A stretch of DNA of 64,000 nucleotides from Candidatus Xiphinematobacter sp. (GTDB taxonomy: Bacteria; Verrucomicrobiota; Verrucomicrobiia; Chthoniobacterales; Xiphinematobacteraceae). The stretch is from contig CP068473.1 of NCBI GenBank assembly GCA_016766635.1, positions 62,001 to 126,000 on the forward strand, given 5' to 3'. Below the pieces are notes generated by a model. That model made no database searches. It was not told the origin of the DNA and worked only from the letters and a program-made list of their open reading frames with translations. A program made the translations under genes and the position numbers. Numbering within the stretch: position 1 is the stretch's first letter; every line of letters starts with the position of its first letter. Below are positions 27,652-35,424 of the stretch, one piece after another.

Positions 27652-28124
27652 GAACGCACTCTGCCCATGAATATTCTCCAGGGCAAGAAAGGAAGGCACA
27701 AACTACTAATAGCTTACCTGCCATTTCATTGGATCACTTTTTCGGTGGGATTAGGCCGTATTCCTCAAGACTACATCCCTGGGATCCCCCTATTGCATTG
27801 CATCCAAACGTTCCGTTCCTTGCTCGAGCAAATTTTCTACAACCTTACCTGCTTGTGACAGTCCACCAGATCTTCTTTGCGCTTCCCATGCTCAGGAGTT
27901 GCTTGGTGGGCACCCATGCTGTACGGTTTTCACATTCTGCCAAGCCAAAGCCACTTAAAATAGGATGATAAGTGTCTTTCTTGACCATAGAGCTTTTGTA
28001 TTGGACAATTTGCCCTTGTTAGGGCTTCTACACTGGCGTGTGTTCAGCATCTTGGTCTTGTGGAAGAAACTTAAAGCAACGCAGTTTGGATTTGGGGAAA
28101 ACTCAGATTCAGAGGAACTTAAGG
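27652..28124. other. Divergent spacer between pckG and the glycosyltransferase-like gene
   Basis: About 470 bp with no recognised gene. It should carry the promoters of both flanking genes. If the downstream gene starts at the upstream in-frame GTG (28038), the spacer shrinks to 386 bp. Confidence 0.45.
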
Positions 28125-29141
28125 GTGGACGTCCTTAACCCAGGTGGGAGGGACGCTACCCAGGATTTCTCCGGTGGACTACCTTCTCCCAATGCATCAG
28201 TGGGGCATCCTCCGGTCAATTATCACGCCTACGCAGCATGCACGGGTGGGAGGTTTGCTAGACGGATATCGGATGTTCAGGCTAAAGTAGTTCTCGTCCT
28301 GCTGAGGGGTGATCTTTCTGATTCCCTACGGGTGGGGAGGAAGTTTACATCCCATGGGATTCCGTTCCTCATTTCCTGGAAAGAAGCTGGTTATCATCAG
28401 GTAGCCCAATCGCTTTCTCATGCCCATGTTTTTACACGATTTATGGAGATAAGCCAAATGGCGGCCGGGTTCCTTGCGAGCACCCCATGGCTATTACCCG
28501 TTTACCGTGCAGCACACTTAGCTCTTGGCGAGTTCATTCCAACTCCATATCCATTGCATTTTAAGGAATGGGACTTCCGCCTTCCCATCGAAGAACGTTC
28601 TGGGATCTTTCTGGGGACACGGGAATTTTTTGTTCCATCTAGGAACCATGCCGCAGCCATCTTGTCTGCCTGCGAACTAGCACTACAACTGGGGGGAATA
28701 CGCGTCACTTGCATTAATACAGAAGGCAGTCGCGGGCATGCCTTGCTGCGGAGCATTGACGCTGGACGAGGCGTTTTGCAGATTGTACATGGGCGCCTTG
28801 CTTATAGCAATTATCTTAAGTTAATTGCTCAACACAAAGTGGTGCTACAGTTTGACCGCAGTGGTGTACCGGGTCAAGTTGCCGGTGATGCAACACTCTG
28901 TGGTGTACCCTCTCTAGGAGGGGGTGGAGCCTTGGATGACCTCTTAGGCAGCATATATCCAGTGAAAGGTGGGGACCTTTTGGAGACGATGGTCTATGCT
29001 AGTCAACTATTGACTGACTTACCCCTCTATAGGGAGGTGACAGCAGCACTGCGTCAAAGGGCTTTAGAGACCATTTCCTTTATTCGGTGTTCTGAGGCTC
29101 TACGGAGGTTGGCAAGAGAGGCCATTCGAAGTTTCCGATAA
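28125..29141 (+). CDS. Glycosyltransferase-like protein (GT-B fold suspected)
   Basis: The protein of about 338 residues opens with LNPGGRDATQDFSGG and contains GHPPVNYHAYAACTGG, then a Rossmann-like half (VVLVLLRGD, GIPFLISWKEAGYHQ). A second half follows with GIFLGTREFFVPSRNH and KVVLQFDRSGVPGQVAGDATLCGVPSLGG; that last element resembles the donor-binding loop of GT-B glycosyltransferases. The exact family and sugar are unknown. The GTG at 28125 is chosen because AGAGG lies 9 nt upstream; a GTG at 28038 is in frame. tRNA-Ser lies directly downstream on the other strand. Confidence 0.55.
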   Translation: MDVLNPGGRDATQDFSGGLPSPNASVGHPPVNYHAYAACTGGRFARRISDVQAKVVLVLLRGDLSDSLRVGRKFTSHGIPFLISWKEAGYHQVAQSLSHAHVFTRFMEISQMAAGFLASTPWLLPVYRAAHLALGEFIPTPYPLHFKEWDFRLPIEERSGIFLGTREFFVPSRNHAAAILSACELALQLGGIRVTCINTEGSRGHALLRSIDAGRGVLQIVHGRLAYSNYLKLIAQHKVVLQFDRSGVPGQVAGDATLCGVPSLGGGGALDDLLGSIYPVKGGDLLETMVYASQLLTDLPLYREVTAALRQRALETISFIRCSEALRRLAREAIRSFR

Positions 29142-29149
29142 AAAGAGAG

Positions 29150-29240
29150 CGGAAGGGGTGGGATTCGAACCCACGGTAGGTGTTTTTTCCTACGCTCGAT
29201 TTCGAATCGAGTGCCTTAATCCAAACTCAGCCACCCTTCC
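29150..29240 (-). tRNA. tRNA-Ser (anticodon CGA)
   Basis: A class II tRNA on the minus strand. The acceptor GGAAGGG (29240-29234) pairs with CCCTTCC (29157-29151), with discriminator G. The anticodon stem CTCGA/TCGAG encloses TTCGAAA, giving CGA. A long variable arm (GCGTAGGAAAAAACACCTACC) and the T-arm GGGTTCGAATCCC follow. No CCA is encoded. It reads UCG. Confidence 0.95.
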
Positions 29241-29252
29241 AAAATCTGGAGA

Positions 29253-30110
29253 CTAATTAATGGAGGGATCTTCCTCGGAGAAAATCCCTATTTTGCGAAA
29301 TTTGGAATAGCGCTCACAAAGCAGTTGCTCCATAGGAAGTTTTTGAATGCTCCTTAAGGTAGCCACGAGAGCAGATTTGAGGTAGCTAGCTGCTGCTTCG
29401 ATATCTCGATGAGCCCCTCCAAAAGGCTCTGGAACAAGCTCATCCACAATCCCCTGTTTGTACAAATCGAAAGCATTGGCTTTTAAAGCCTCTGCAGCCT
29501 CGGGTGCATATTTGCGATGCTTCCAAAGGACAGCAGCACATCCCTCGGGGCTAATGACGGAATAATAGGCATTCTCTAGCATGAGAATGCGATCCGCTAC
29601 ACCAATCCCAAGCGCCCCCCCTGAGCCGCCCTCTCCAATAATAGCTGCCACGATTGGAGTGCGTAAAACCATCATTTCTTGGATATTCACAGCGATAGCT
29701 TGCGCGATGTGTCGCTCCTCGGCACCAATTCCTGGATAGGCACCTGGTGTGTCAATCAGCGCTACGACAGGTAAACGAAATTTCTCCCCCATATGCATTA
29801 GGCGCAATGCCTTACGATAACCTTCTGGATGCGGACTGCCGAAATTGCGGAGCAAATTTTCTTTAACGTTTCTCCCTTTTTGTTGGCCAATAACTACACA
29901 GGAGATACCGTCGACTTTGGCCAATCCACACGGCATGGATGGGTCATCCCCAAAACAACGGTCTCCTTTCAGCTCGACAAAATCCGTAAAGACTTTTCGC
30001 ATGTAGTCCAAAAAATATGGACGAGAAGCATGTCTTGCGAGCTGTACTCGTTGCCAAGCCGTCAGGTTTCCATAAGCTTTCCCATAAGGACTAACAGACT
30101 CCCGTTGCAT
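29253..30110 (-). CDS. accA: Acetyl-CoA carboxylase carboxyltransferase subunit alpha
   Basis: AccA pairs with AccD to form the carboxyltransferase of acetyl-CoA carboxylase. Visible marks: NLTAWQRVQLARHASRPYF, FVELKGDRCFGDDP, KGRNVKENLLRNFGSPHPEG, ALIDTPGAYPGIGAEERH, IGEGGSGGALGIGVADRI and YYSVISPEGCAAVLW. The 285-residue product is about 30-35 residues shorter than usual because the N-terminal helical region before the WQRVQ block is missing. Upstream, the frame meets a TGA, while a strong Shine-Dalgarno and ATG lie in a different frame, so the 5' end may be frameshifted. The carboxyltransferase core itself looks intact. Confidence 0.93.
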   Translation of the reverse strand: MQRESVSPYGKAYGNLTAWQRVQLARHASRPYFLDYMRKVFTDFVELKGDRCFGDDPSMPCGLAKVDGISCVVIGQQKGRNVKENLLRNFGSPHPEGYRKALRLMHMGEKFRLPVVALIDTPGAYPGIGAEERHIAQAIAVNIQEMMVLRTPIVAAIIGEGGSGGALGIGVADRILMLENAYYSVISPEGCAAVLWKHRKYAPEAAEALKANAFDLYKQGIVDELVPEPFGGAHRDIEAAASYLKSALVATLRSIQKLPMEQLLCERYSKFRKIGIFSEEDPSIN

Positions 30111-30142
30111 TTGCTGAATCTTCCGCCATGGACCATGTGTCT

Positions 30143-30150
30143 CCTCCTTT
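30143..30150 (-). promoter_or_regulatory. Strong Shine-Dalgarno out of frame with accA
   Basis: On the minus strand AAAGGAGG is followed 6 nt later by an ATG at 30136 and then by an ATG at 30129. Neither is in the accA frame, and their frames close after 12-25 codons. This suggests an indel near the accA 5' end or an upstream mini-frame. Confidence 0.5.
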
Positions 30151-30252
30151 ATTGGAGAGCTTGGCCAATTCTCTCATCTTAGCTACGCTTTAGCTCGGCT
30201 GTCGGTTTTTTCAAAAGCACGCGAGAAAGCTAACGATAGCGCACCACCGAAC

Positions 30253-30278
30253 AGTCACTATGGTTGACTATAGTGACT
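30253..30278. promoter_or_regulatory. 9-bp inverted repeat upstream of accA
   Basis: AGTCACTAT (30253-30261) and ATAGTGACT (30270-30278) pair perfectly around the 8-nt loop GGTTGACT, about 145 nt upstream of accA. It may be an operator or a leader hairpin. Confidence 0.35.
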
Positions 30279-30446
30279 AGGGGTACCGTGCTGATCAGTA
30301 CAACATTCCTTCGGAGAGGGAACTAACACGCTTCCTATCCCATAATTATCCATCATAAAAGCGACGGAGATAAGTGTCCTATGTCAATGGCAACCCGTAG
30401 TTGGGCACAACAGAAGACTATTGTTCAAGGAGTATAGAAGTGTGAC

Positions 30447-30468
30447 TCTTGCTATCTTCTTGCTATCT
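30447..30468. repeat. Exact 11-nt tandem duplication (tcttgctatct x2)
   Basis: TCTTGCTATCT occurs at 30447-30457 and again at 30458-30468, in the long spacer upstream of accA. Confidence 0.95.
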
Positions 30469-31047
30469 ATTAAAGGGCTTACCGCAAGTTGTGGAACTCA
30501 TAGCCGGACCAATATGGAGATTGTCGCGTGGACCGTTCTATCCGAAAACCTAGCCTGGCATTGTTTCTAAGCCAGCTCGGAAGTAATGTGGGTGAGAAAG
30601 TCTCACGCAGCTCCCGCATAGGACATTTATTTTTTTCTGCCAGAGGAAGAAGGATGGAGGAGAGCCCAGTTATGTTAAGCCCTCCGGGCACCTTTGGCAG
30701 CAGCGGCTCTTATAGGTTAGGATATATAGAAGAAAGCCAAGCCTAGGTCTTCTCCTCCATAGACTTGCAAAAAGATCTCGAAATATACCTTCCCCCTAAT
30801 CTAGGGCCAAATCTAGAGTGTAGGGACTCACTTATTAATTAGGGTACTTCATCGTCTCTTCAAGGTAGGTAAGCATGCCTGCAGGGGGATCGACCGGGGA
30901 CACTTTTAAAGAAGACCAGCGCCAAATCTTGACGGCTTCCTACATCCCATTCCTCCTAGATGCTCTACTTAGGTCCACTGGAGACCAAGAAATGCTAGCA
31001 TGTCTCCCTTTCGTGCTACTTTTTGTTCTTCTTTTATTTTTGCGCCT

Positions 31048-31575
31048 TCACAGAAGGCCACGTTTCTTCCATTCTCCCACATTATCAGGAGCAGACTGAC
31101 GGATTAGGTCCATTGTAAACTTCAAGACGCACACCTCCCATGTGTCATCGACCCCCTCAATAAGGCTGTAAAGAGGATCTCGATCTTCTTGGAACCTAAT
31201 GGAAAGCTGCTTTATCACCTCTCCAATCGGTTTATGGACAATTTCTTCTAAAAGATCCGTCTTTCTGAAATGAAACCCATAGCGAAGGAATGTGAGATTC
31301 GCACTTTGCTGCAGCAACCAGCTTGAAAAACCCTTAGCCTCTTCAGAGAAGCCCTCCAGTAGGACCTGCTTTAAGTGATAGGGGGAAAGGATCTGAGGTC
31401 GATCAGCCTCGATACGCCCTTTTCTAATCCTGATACAATCGACCCGATCCATTAATTCACTCACCAGCATGAAGTGAAACGTGGTAGGCCCGAAGGTTGC
31501 AATCACCCTTTTGGGAGGAATAATTACTCGGGTATTTTCTATCGCGTACTGAAAGTCAGAGTCGCTAAATACCAT
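31048..31575 (-). CDS. Conserved-looking hypothetical protein
   Basis: This 175-residue protein starts at a clear ATG. It reads through YAIENTRVIIPPKRVIATFG, FHFMLVSELMDRVDCIRIR, FLRYGFHFRKTDLLEEIVH and GVDDTWEVCVLKFTMDLIR. It is soluble, rich in charged residues and predicted mixed alpha/beta, with no signal peptide or membrane helix. I do not recognise a named domain. The composition, length and absence of any gene on the other strand argue that it is real, and the pattern recalls Verrucomicrobia/Planctomycetes hypotheticals. It is divergent from ispH, with 182 bp between the starts. Confidence 0.65.
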   Translation of the reverse strand: MVFSDSDFQYAIENTRVIIPPKRVIATFGPTTFHFMLVSELMDRVDCIRIRKGRIEADRPQILSPYHLKQVLLEGFSEEAKGFSSWLLQQSANLTFLRYGFHFRKTDLLEEIVHKPIGEVIKQLSIRFQEDRDPLYSLIEGVDDTWEVCVLKFTMDLIRQSAPDNVGEWKKRGLL

Positions 31576-31674
31576 TCTTTATTGAGAATACACCCGGTGG
31601 CGTGGCTGCAGGGTACACAAAAATTTCCAAAAGTGGTACTTTTATTTTCTTATTAGTAATAGGGTCCCCAATAC

Positions 31675-31696
31675 ACTTTCCGTAGACTTTCCGTAG
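31675..31696. repeat. Exact 11-nt tandem duplication (actttccgtag x2)
   Basis: ACTTTCCGTAG at 31675-31685 is repeated at 31686-31696 in the ispH upstream region. Confidence 0.95.
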
Positions 31697-31757
31697 AGGT
31701 ATTGTGCCTTGTCACCTTGCACCTGCAAGTTGTGCCTGCAAATAGAGAGACCCATTA

Positions 31758-33134
31758 ATGGGAAAAGGGTTTGACATTCGTTCAACAGACAATCTATCTG
31801 TTCGTGCGATGAATCTCCGCACGCCAGAGATAATGGGGCGAGTGCAAGCTCAGGTAGAAGAGCATTACCGGAGCTCCTTAGTAGAGCGTATCCGCTCCAA
31901 TCAAGGCACTCTTAAAGTAGGCCGCACTACTATCCATCTGGCAAAGAAATTTGGATTCTGCTACGGCGTTGAACGCGCCATAGATCTCACCTACGCAGCC
32001 CGCAGGGTCTTCCAGGGGGAGAGAATCTTTATCCTTGGCGAAATTATACACAACCCTGAGGTCAACCGCCAGATGCGTACGCTAGGAATCCAGAGCCTCC
32101 CCGTCAATAGCGTACATCCGGATCTTAACACCCTCAGGAAGGAAGACGTAGTAATTGTTCCGGCTTTTGGCATTCCCGTAATGCTTCTCAGACGCATTAG
32201 ACAAATTGGCTGCCGAATTGTGGATACCACTTGCGGGGATGTAATGAGTGTATGGAAACGGGTGCAGAAGAACGCCAGCGAGAGCATTACCTCTGTCATC
32301 CACGGAAAAGCCTATCATGAGGAAACCCAAGCTACAGCTTCCTATGCCCTAGGAAAAGGTGCTAGCCACTTCCTTATTGTCTTAAACTTGGAGGAAACGG
32401 AGGTCATCTGTAGATATATACGAAAAGGGGGAAGAAAAAGTAGCTTCTTACGTTCTTTTCAAGGGGCATTTTCGCCTGGATTTGATCCAGATCTCCACTT
32501 AAGAAGAGTGGGAGTGGCCAATCAAACCACTATGCTCAAGATGGAAACAGAGGCAGTTCAGCGCCGCATTCGGAATGCCATCATGGACCGTGACGGAGGT
32601 TCGGAAGGGAACTTCCGTTCCTTTGACACCATCTGCGGTGCAACTCAAGAACGTCAGGATGCTCTATTTAGTCTACTTCATTCGAAGCAGCTACATCTTC
32701 TTTTAGTTATTGGCGGGTATAACAGTTCTAACACGGCTCATCTCGCAGAGATCGGCAACACGTCGGAACTGCCTACATACTTCATTCATAATAGCCAGTG
32801 TTTGGAATCTGCGAGCCTCATTCGTCATTTCCATGTAGCCTTTAGGAGAGAGACAAGAACCATGGAGTGGCTTCCGAACACCCCTTTACAAATCGGGATC
32901 ACCGCAGGCGCCAGTTGCCCCAATAACCTTATCGAGGAGGTGATCCGGCGACTGCTTGATCTGCGAGGAGAGGCACTACAGCAAACAGAACCAGACCCTG
33001 GGTCAGACGCCCCCAAAAAGGACCAGTCTAGACACCAAAACCACCCACGACCCCTCCCTTCTTTCCGTAAGTGGAAAGAGAGTTCAGACGGACCCCGTTT
33101 CGGAAAGGCCGGAACCTCTACGAATGCTTTCTAA
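31758..33134 (+). CDS. ispH: 4-hydroxy-3-methylbut-2-enyl diphosphate reductase (long, plant/cyanobacterial type)
   Basis: IspH makes IPP and DMAPP in the last MEP-pathway step, using a [4Fe-4S] cluster. Ligands are Cys68 in GFCYGVERA, Cys159 in DTTCGDVM and Cys292 in DTICGATQERQ. Substrate residues lie in GEIIHNPEVN and HGKAYHEETQATAS. The N-terminal ~55-residue extension and the position of the third cysteine are those of the chloroplast/cyanobacterial class. GASCPNN occupies the place of the usual GASTP. After about residue 406 a basic, proline-rich tail of ~50 residues is unlike the family, and its end is antisense to a convergent membrane-protein gene. The enzyme core looks functional. 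Confidence 0.93.
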   Translation: MGKGFDIRSTDNLSVRAMNLRTPEIMGRVQAQVEEHYRSSLVERIRSNQGTLKVGRTTIHLAKKFGFCYGVERAIDLTYAARRVFQGERIFILGEIIHNPEVNRQMRTLGIQSLPVNSVHPDLNTLRKEDVVIVPAFGIPVMLLRRIRQIGCRIVDTTCGDVMSVWKRVQKNASESITSVIHGKAYHEETQATASYALGKGASHFLIVLNLEETEVICRYIRKGGRKSSFLRSFQGAFSPGFDPDLHLRRVGVANQTTMLKMETEAVQRRIRNAIMDRDGGSEGNFRSFDTICGATQERQDALFSLLHSKQLHLLLVIGGYNSSNTAHLAEIGNTSELPTYFIHNSQCLESASLIRHFHVAFRRETRTMEWLPNTPLQIGITAGASCPNNLIEEVIRRLLDLRGEALQQTEPDPGSDAPKKDQSRHQNHPRPLPSFRKWKESSDGPRFGKAGTSTNAF

Positions 33135-33377
33135 ACGACGCTTCATCAGGCGCTTTGAGGTAGGGCGATTGGCGACCAGCTCCATCATCCCCATGATAAT
33201 AGGGACGAGGGTAGCAATACCAGCACCGATCAAAGCGAGCGCCGCCGGTTTACGAGCAGAACTCCTAACCTTCCCAGCAACAAGTAAACCTAAGCCAAAT
33301 CCTGTGATCACTTGTGACGCGGCTGCAATCCCCCCGGGGGCCTCCCTGTCAGATCCATAACGAAACAACCGGTACAT
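33084..33377 (-). CDS. Small two-helix membrane protein
   Basis: The 97-residue protein begins MYRLFRYGSDREAPGG. It has two hydrophobic helices (ASQVITGFGLGLLVAGKV and PAALALIGAGIATLVPIIMG) and a basic C-terminus with NRPTSKRLMKRRLESIR. I do not know the function. The ATG at 33377 lies 48 bp from the divergent CbiX gene. The 3' end overlaps the last 51 bp of ispH on the opposite strand. The clean helix-loop-helix pattern and compact charge layout support a real gene, although the frame stays open further upstream. Confidence 0.6.
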   Translation of the reverse strand: MYRLFRYGSDREAPGGIAAASQVITGFGLGLLVAGKVRSSARKPAALALIGAGIATLVPIIMGMMELVANRPTSKRLMKRRLESIRRGSGLSETGSV

Positions 33378-33425
33378 CCCAGCATTCGTAAAGGGGGCTG
33401 GTAGAGATTGCAATAAAAGAATTTT

Positions 33426-34241
33426 ATGGTACTTCGCGATTCTGCCCTCATTGTTGTAGGCCACGGTTCTACGGTAAACCCCGATTCTAGTACGCCCACA
33501 CGGACCCATACAGCTCGTATCCGGAAGTGCAACATTTTCCGGGAGGTGGTCTGCTGTTTTTGGAAGGAAGAGCCCTCCATGCGGGAAGTGTACCACATGC
33601 TCGATTCCAAAGAAATCTTTGTCGTGCCTAACTTTATTAGCGAAGGGTATTTTACCAAGACTGTTATTCCGCGTGAGTTAGAGTTGGATGGTGTACTTAC
33701 AAGGAGAGGCGGACTTTGCATTAGGTACTGTCCTCCAGCAGGGAGTCATCCGAAGATGACTGATCTGCTGCTCCGCCAGGCATCAAAGATTGCAGCTGGA
33801 GTTCCCAGAGCGCAAACTAGCCTTATTATTGTTGGACATGGGACCAGGCTCGACAATAATTCGGCTGTAGCTGTCAGGAAACAGGTTTCCTGCATCAGCG
33901 CAGCCGGCTTTTATCCACAAGTTATCCCGGCTTATATGGAGGAACCTCCCCTGGTGTCAGAGTGGGATGAGCTCAGTAAGTACCCTTTTGTGGTAGTAAT
34001 TCCATTCTTCGTCTCTGATGGACTGCACAGCTATCAAGACATTCCAGCTTTATTAGGAATTACCTCAAAAACTGCAACCAAAGCAGGTCAAGCCGAGGTC
34101 TTTTGGAGCAACCCTCACACTTTGCGTGGTCGAAAGTTGTTTTATGGTAGCTCCATTGGAACGGAACCTCTATTTGCCGATGTCATTGTGGATCAAGCAG
34201 TGCAGTGGAATCCGAGTTGGTGGCAGGACGTGCAATTTTGA
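33426..34241 (+). CDS. Tandem CbiX-type chelatase (sirohydrochlorin cobalto/ferrochelatase family)
   Basis: Two CbiX-like halves are seen. The first begins LIVVGHGSTVNPDSSTPT with His13 and has IRKCNIFREVVCCFWKEEP and FVVPNFISEGYFT. The second begins TSLIIVGHGTRLDNN with His138 and has AYMEEPPLVSEWDE and VVVIPFFVSDGLHSYQDIP. Such proteins insert Co or Fe into sirohydrochlorin, but tandem CbiX proteins of this kind also occur with an Fe-S domain in Deinococcus DR2241. A matching Fe-S protein is encoded at 48.1 kb. No other siroheme or cobalamin gene is in the window, so the true substrate is open. The 3' end overlaps the convergent GT9 gene by 59 bp. Confidence 0.75.
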   Translation: MVLRDSALIVVGHGSTVNPDSSTPTRTHTARIRKCNIFREVVCCFWKEEPSMREVYHMLDSKEIFVVPNFISEGYFTKTVIPRELELDGVLTRRGGLCIRYCPPAGSHPKMTDLLLRQASKIAAGVPRAQTSLIIVGHGTRLDNNSAVAVRKQVSCISAAGFYPQVIPAYMEEPPLVSEWDELSKYPFVVVIPFFVSDGLHSYQDIPALLGITSKTATKAGQAEVFWSNPHTLRGRKLFYGSSIGTEPLFADVIVDQAVQWNPSWWQDVQF

Positions 34242-35250
34242 GAGCGTGAGAGGTGACAGAAATATTTGTGAGCATGCCGTCAATGGCTGAAATAACCATA
34301 TCTGCAGAAATATCTTCCATAGCCCCCACTTGATCTTGTGGGCAATGTGAACCTGTGCTCCGAGGGGTCAAAGTCCGGGAGTGCGGGTTTCTCGGACGCC
34401 ATTGGAAAGGGTTGGTGGGACCAAATAACGCAACACACGGTACGGAAAAAGCGTCGGCGAGGTGGATCGGAGCAGAGTCTACTCCACACAGTAAACGAGC
34501 TCTGGAAATGAGTGCAGCGAATTGAGAAAGGTTTAATTTCCCAGTAAGGTCATGCCAATGTACTCCCTTACAGGCGGTTAGGCCTTTTAAATGCTTCCGT
34601 TCTCTGTAGGAAGAGGAGCCTGTTAGAAGGACTGGCAAACCGTGGTACTCGCGGAAGTGGCGAATTACAGCTAACCAACGTTCGTTGAACCAATATTTTT
34701 CCCTTCGGAGCGTACCAGGATGAACGATGACAAATGGAGACGCAACGTGAAGTTTCTCTAGCAGAGCGTCGGCTTCTCGGAGTACTCCCACAGGCAGACG
34801 AATGCTCAAGGAGGTGTCCTCGCATTGTATGCCCAAAGGAGTGAGAAGATCAGCATGAAAGTCGGCAGTGTGCCGCTGGCTTGGAACGGAGGAAACAAAG
34901 ACGTTGTAGATTTTTTTTCGGAACGGGCGCAATGCAAATTGCGAGTAAGTAATTTTTAGCGGAGAGTTGATAAGAAAGGAGGCGAATGCGGAGCGATCAC
35001 TTGAGTTAAAGTCCAGGCAAACGTCATATTGCTCACGGAGGAGGTCCATCCAAACAGAGCCCCCCCCCCCTCGCAGGGGATGGATACGATGTACTGGTAG
35101 GCAAGGGAAGAGAGAAGAAAAGGCCTTATCAACAGCAACGTGGATCTCTGCCTCTGGGTAGGCTCGTGCAAGGGCTACGAGAGCGGGTGTAGTCAGGAGG
35201 AGATCTCCTATACACTTCAGTTGAAAGCAAAGGATCTTCAGGATCTTCAT
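34183..35250 (-). CDS. Glycosyltransferase family 9 (LPS heptosyltransferase-like)
   Basis: The protein of 355 residues shows GT9 marks: LKCIGDLLLTTPALVALA at the N-terminus, VIVHPGTLRREKYWF, LLTGSSSYRERKH, and CGVDSAPIHLADAFSVPCVALFGPT with NPFQWRP. Members add heptose (or other sugars) from ADP-heptose to the LPS core in the cytoplasm. The ATG at 35250 gives the correct N-terminus. A run of 11 G on the coding strand (35060-35070) encodes GGGG at about residue 61 and could slip. The last ~28 residues lie beyond the family end and run antisense into the CbiX gene. GmhA elsewhere in the window supports heptose use. Confidence 0.88.
   Translation of the reverse strand: MKILKILCFQLKCIGDLLLTTPALVALARAYPEAEIHVAVDKAFSSLFPCLPVHRIHPLRGGGGSVWMDLLREQYDVCLDFNSSDRSAFASFLINSPLKITYSQFALRPFRKKIYNVFVSSVPSQRHTADFHADLLTPLGIQCEDTSLSIRLPVGVLREADALLEKLHVASPFVIVHPGTLRREKYWFNERWLAVIRHFREYHGLPVLLTGSSSYRERKHLKGLTACKGVHWHDLTGKLNLSQFAALISRARLLCGVDSAPIHLADAFSVPCVALFGPTNPFQWRPRNPHSRTLTPRSTGSHCPQDQVGAMEDISADMVISAIDGMLTNISVTSHALKIARPATNSDSTALLDPQ
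35060..35070 (-). repeat. 11-G homopolymer inside the GT9 gene
   Basis: The plus strand reads eleven C in a row, so the coding strand has eleven G spanning four glycine codons. In the present sequence the frame is intact. A gain or loss of one base would truncate the protein after about 60 residues. Confidence 0.9.
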
Positions 35251-35424
35251 TGGGAAGTTGTGGTGATAAATCGCGTCGATTGGCAGTTCAGCAAGGATGG
35301 TTTTAGAAGTTAGGATGGTAAATTTACCAACGGGATCTACCTTAGATTTGCAAGCTTTCTCTCCAATTCGACTGGTAAAATCGTCGGCAGGCATCTGTCT
35401 TCTGTCTTTTTGTCTCCTCATAGC

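Larger units (their letters stand above)
30111..31047. other. 937-bp spacer upstream of accA with no recognised gene
   Basis: It contains a Shine-Dalgarno at 30143-30150, a 9-bp inverted repeat at 30253-30278 and an exact 11-nt tandem duplication at 30447-30468. Overlapping frames near 30479-30746 on both strands look like chance. A short frame at 30875-31099 carries a run of leucines but no family features. Confidence 0.5.

Noticed and set aside
35232-35249. GGATCTTCA tandem repeat at the GT9 start
   Set aside because: It encodes the repeated KIL in MKILKIL at the start of the protein, so a coding explanation suffices.
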